From: Rickettsiales bacterium
GTDB lineage: Bacteria > Pseudomonadota > Alphaproteobacteria > Rickettsiales > Deianiraeaceae
Direction of reading: 5' to 3'
Length of the DNA stretch: 5,874 nucleotides
NCBI GenBank assembly: GCA_947485035.1
Contig: CANKQN010000063.1
Span: 1-5,874, forward strand
This document shows, piece after piece, positions 4,902-5,874 of the stretch; the stretch's first letter is position 1; each line of letters opens with the position of its first letter. Below the pieces are notes generated by a model. The model ran no database searches, was not told where the DNA came from, and saw nothing but the letters and a program-made list of their open reading frames with translations. The position numbers and the translations under genes were made by a program.

Positions 4902-5874
4902 TTAGATAATCTTACCAAAAAGTGTATTTTCAAGAACTGTGGTAATTTCCACATTCATAATTTTGCCAAAATAATCCTCCGCTTTTTTTTCGTCAATCAC
5001 ATCAACAATTACGGCTTGAAGATATGGCGATTTTCCAACAATTTGCTCGGTTTGTCGAATTCCTTTGCTTTCAAACAAAACTGGCATTGTGCTTCCAAGA
5101 AATTTTTGGTTAAATTCTACCTGTTGTGTTTTCAATAGTGCTTGAAGTTGATGAAGGCGATGAGAAGCGACGTCATCGGGGATTAAATCTTTTAATGCGG
5201 CTGGTGTTCCAGGGCGTGGAGAATACTTGAACGAGTAACTTTGTGCAAAGCCAATTTTGCGGATTAAATCCATTGTGTCTTCAAAATCTTGATCCGTCTC
5301 CGATGGAAATGCCACTATGAAATCTGAGGAAAGTGCAATATCATGACGTTGTTTGCGAACATTTGCAATAATTTCAAAGTATTGCTCCCTTGTGTGTTTT
5401 CGGTTCATAAGTTGAAGAATTCTATTTGAACCGGACTGCACGGGAAGGTGTAGGTATGGCATCAGTTTTGGATTTGTGCCGTGTTGGTCAATGATATCCT
5501 GCGTGAAATTATTTGGGTGAGAAGTTGTATATCTTATTCTTTTAATTTCGGGAATGTTGGAAACCTCTTGAATTAACTGTGCAAGGTTTGCCTCCGTTTC
5601 AAGTTCGTTGTGAATAAATTTGCCGTGGTAGGCATCAACATTTTGACCAAGCAACGAAACTTCAACAACGCCTTGCTTTGTAAGATTGTTAATTTCAGCA
5701 AGAACATCATTCATTGGGCGTGAATATTCCTTGCCACGAGTATATGGCACAACGCAAAATGTACAGAATTTATCACAACCTTCTTGCACTGTCACGAAGG
5801 AGGAAAATCCCTTAGCAGTTCTATTTTTTGGCAAGGAATCAAATTTTTCATTTGGGGTGAATTCTAGTTGAGCA
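4902..5874 (-). CDS. miaB: tRNA-2-methylthio-N6-dimethylallyladenosine synthase MiaB (5' part outside window)
   Basis: The frame is open from the window edge (last full codon at 5873-5871) to TAA at 4904-4902, giving about 323 residues. The N-terminal methylthiotransferase domain and the start codon lie beyond the window; the in-frame TTG at 5834 is an internal leucine codon, since the sequence before it (FTPNEKFDSLPKNR) fits MiaB. MiaB is a radical-SAM enzyme that adds the methylthio group to i6A37 of tRNAs reading UNN codons. Visible features are the 4Fe-4S motif CDKFCTFC (Cx3Cx2C), VVPYTRG, LLGQNVDAYHG, YTTSHPNNF, LMPYLHLPVQSGSNRILQLMNRKHT, DFIVAFPSET and FKYSPRPGTPA, then a C-terminal TRAM RNA-binding domain over the last 70 or so residues. 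DAYHG and the TRGKEYSRP wording point to MiaB rather than RimO or MtaB. It is followed on the same strand by the channel gene. Confidence 0.95.
   Translation of the reverse strand, partial: AQLEFTPNEKFDSLPKNRTAKGFSSFVTVQEGCDKFCTFCVVPYTRGKEYSRPMNDVLAEINNLTKQGVVEVSLLGQNVDAYHGKFIHNELETEANLAQLIQEVSNIPEIKRIRYTTSHPNNFTQDIIDQHGTNPKLMPYLHLPVQSGSNRILQLMNRKHTREQYFEIIANVRKQRHDIALSSDFIVAFPSETDQDFEDTMDLIRKIGFAQSYSFKYSPRPGTPAALKDLIPDDVASHRLHQLQALLKTQQVEFNQKFLGSTMPVLFESKGIRQTEQIVGKSPYLQAVIVDVIDEKKAEDYFGKIMNVEITTVLENTLFGKII

Noticed and set aside
5795..5834. TTG at 5834 as the start of miaB
   Set aside because: The frame is open to the window edge and the preceding residues continue MiaB sequence; the N-terminal domain is simply outside the window.

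Overview
The window looks like a stretch of chromosome from an AT-rich alphaproteobacterium. The MiaB and UvrB proteins carry wording typical of that class: the CDKFCTFC cluster motif followed by VVPYTRG, LGQNVDAYHG and YTTSHPNNF in MiaB, and AILDADKEGFLRNETSL in UvrB. The low GC content and the choice of genes would fit a host-associated lineage such as Rickettsiales or Holosporales, but that is inference. No rRNA, tRNA, CRISPR array, insertion sequence or phage structural gene is visible.

Layout. On the + strand, 2-166 is the C-terminal tail of an unrecognised protein. It is followed by a PLP-dependent cysteine synthase-family gene (226-1128). One base later, converging on it, lies uvrB on the minus strand (3109-1130). 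A short AT-rich divergent region (3110-3175) separates uvrB from a small, very basic, Lys/Arg/Glu-rich gene on the + strand. That gene appears split by a one-base frame change in an A8 run: 3176-3499 in one frame, continuing to 3804 in the -1 frame. Its stop shares the palindrome TTAA with the stop of a YnaI-like small mechanosensitive channel gene on the minus strand (4841-3801). Upstream of the channel, on the same strand, is the 3' three quarters or so of miaB (4902 to the window end).

The recognised genes are ordinary housekeeping functions (sulfur or cyanide-linked amino acid chemistry, nucleotide excision repair, osmotic protection, tRNA modification). They do not form one pathway. Packing is very tight: convergent pairs are separated by 1 bp or overlap, with no room for hairpin terminators. 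The two clearest promoters (for the basic gene and for the channel) share one design: a TTGAAA/TTGACA box, a 17-bp spacer ending in TGC, a -10 hexamer, and an ATG about 20 bp later without a Shine-Dalgarno sequence.

The outlier is the basic gene at 3176-3804. It has no family I recognise and is rich in AGA/AGG and ATA codons unlike its neighbours. Its long downstream reading frame joins the upstream one only through frameshifting, transcriptional slippage or a mutation or assembly error at A8. The second point of interest is the cysteine synthase homologue. It has the GNMG form of the substrate loop, which I associate with plant beta-cyanoalanine synthases, and an unusual CxxC beside the C-terminal PLP-site motif.
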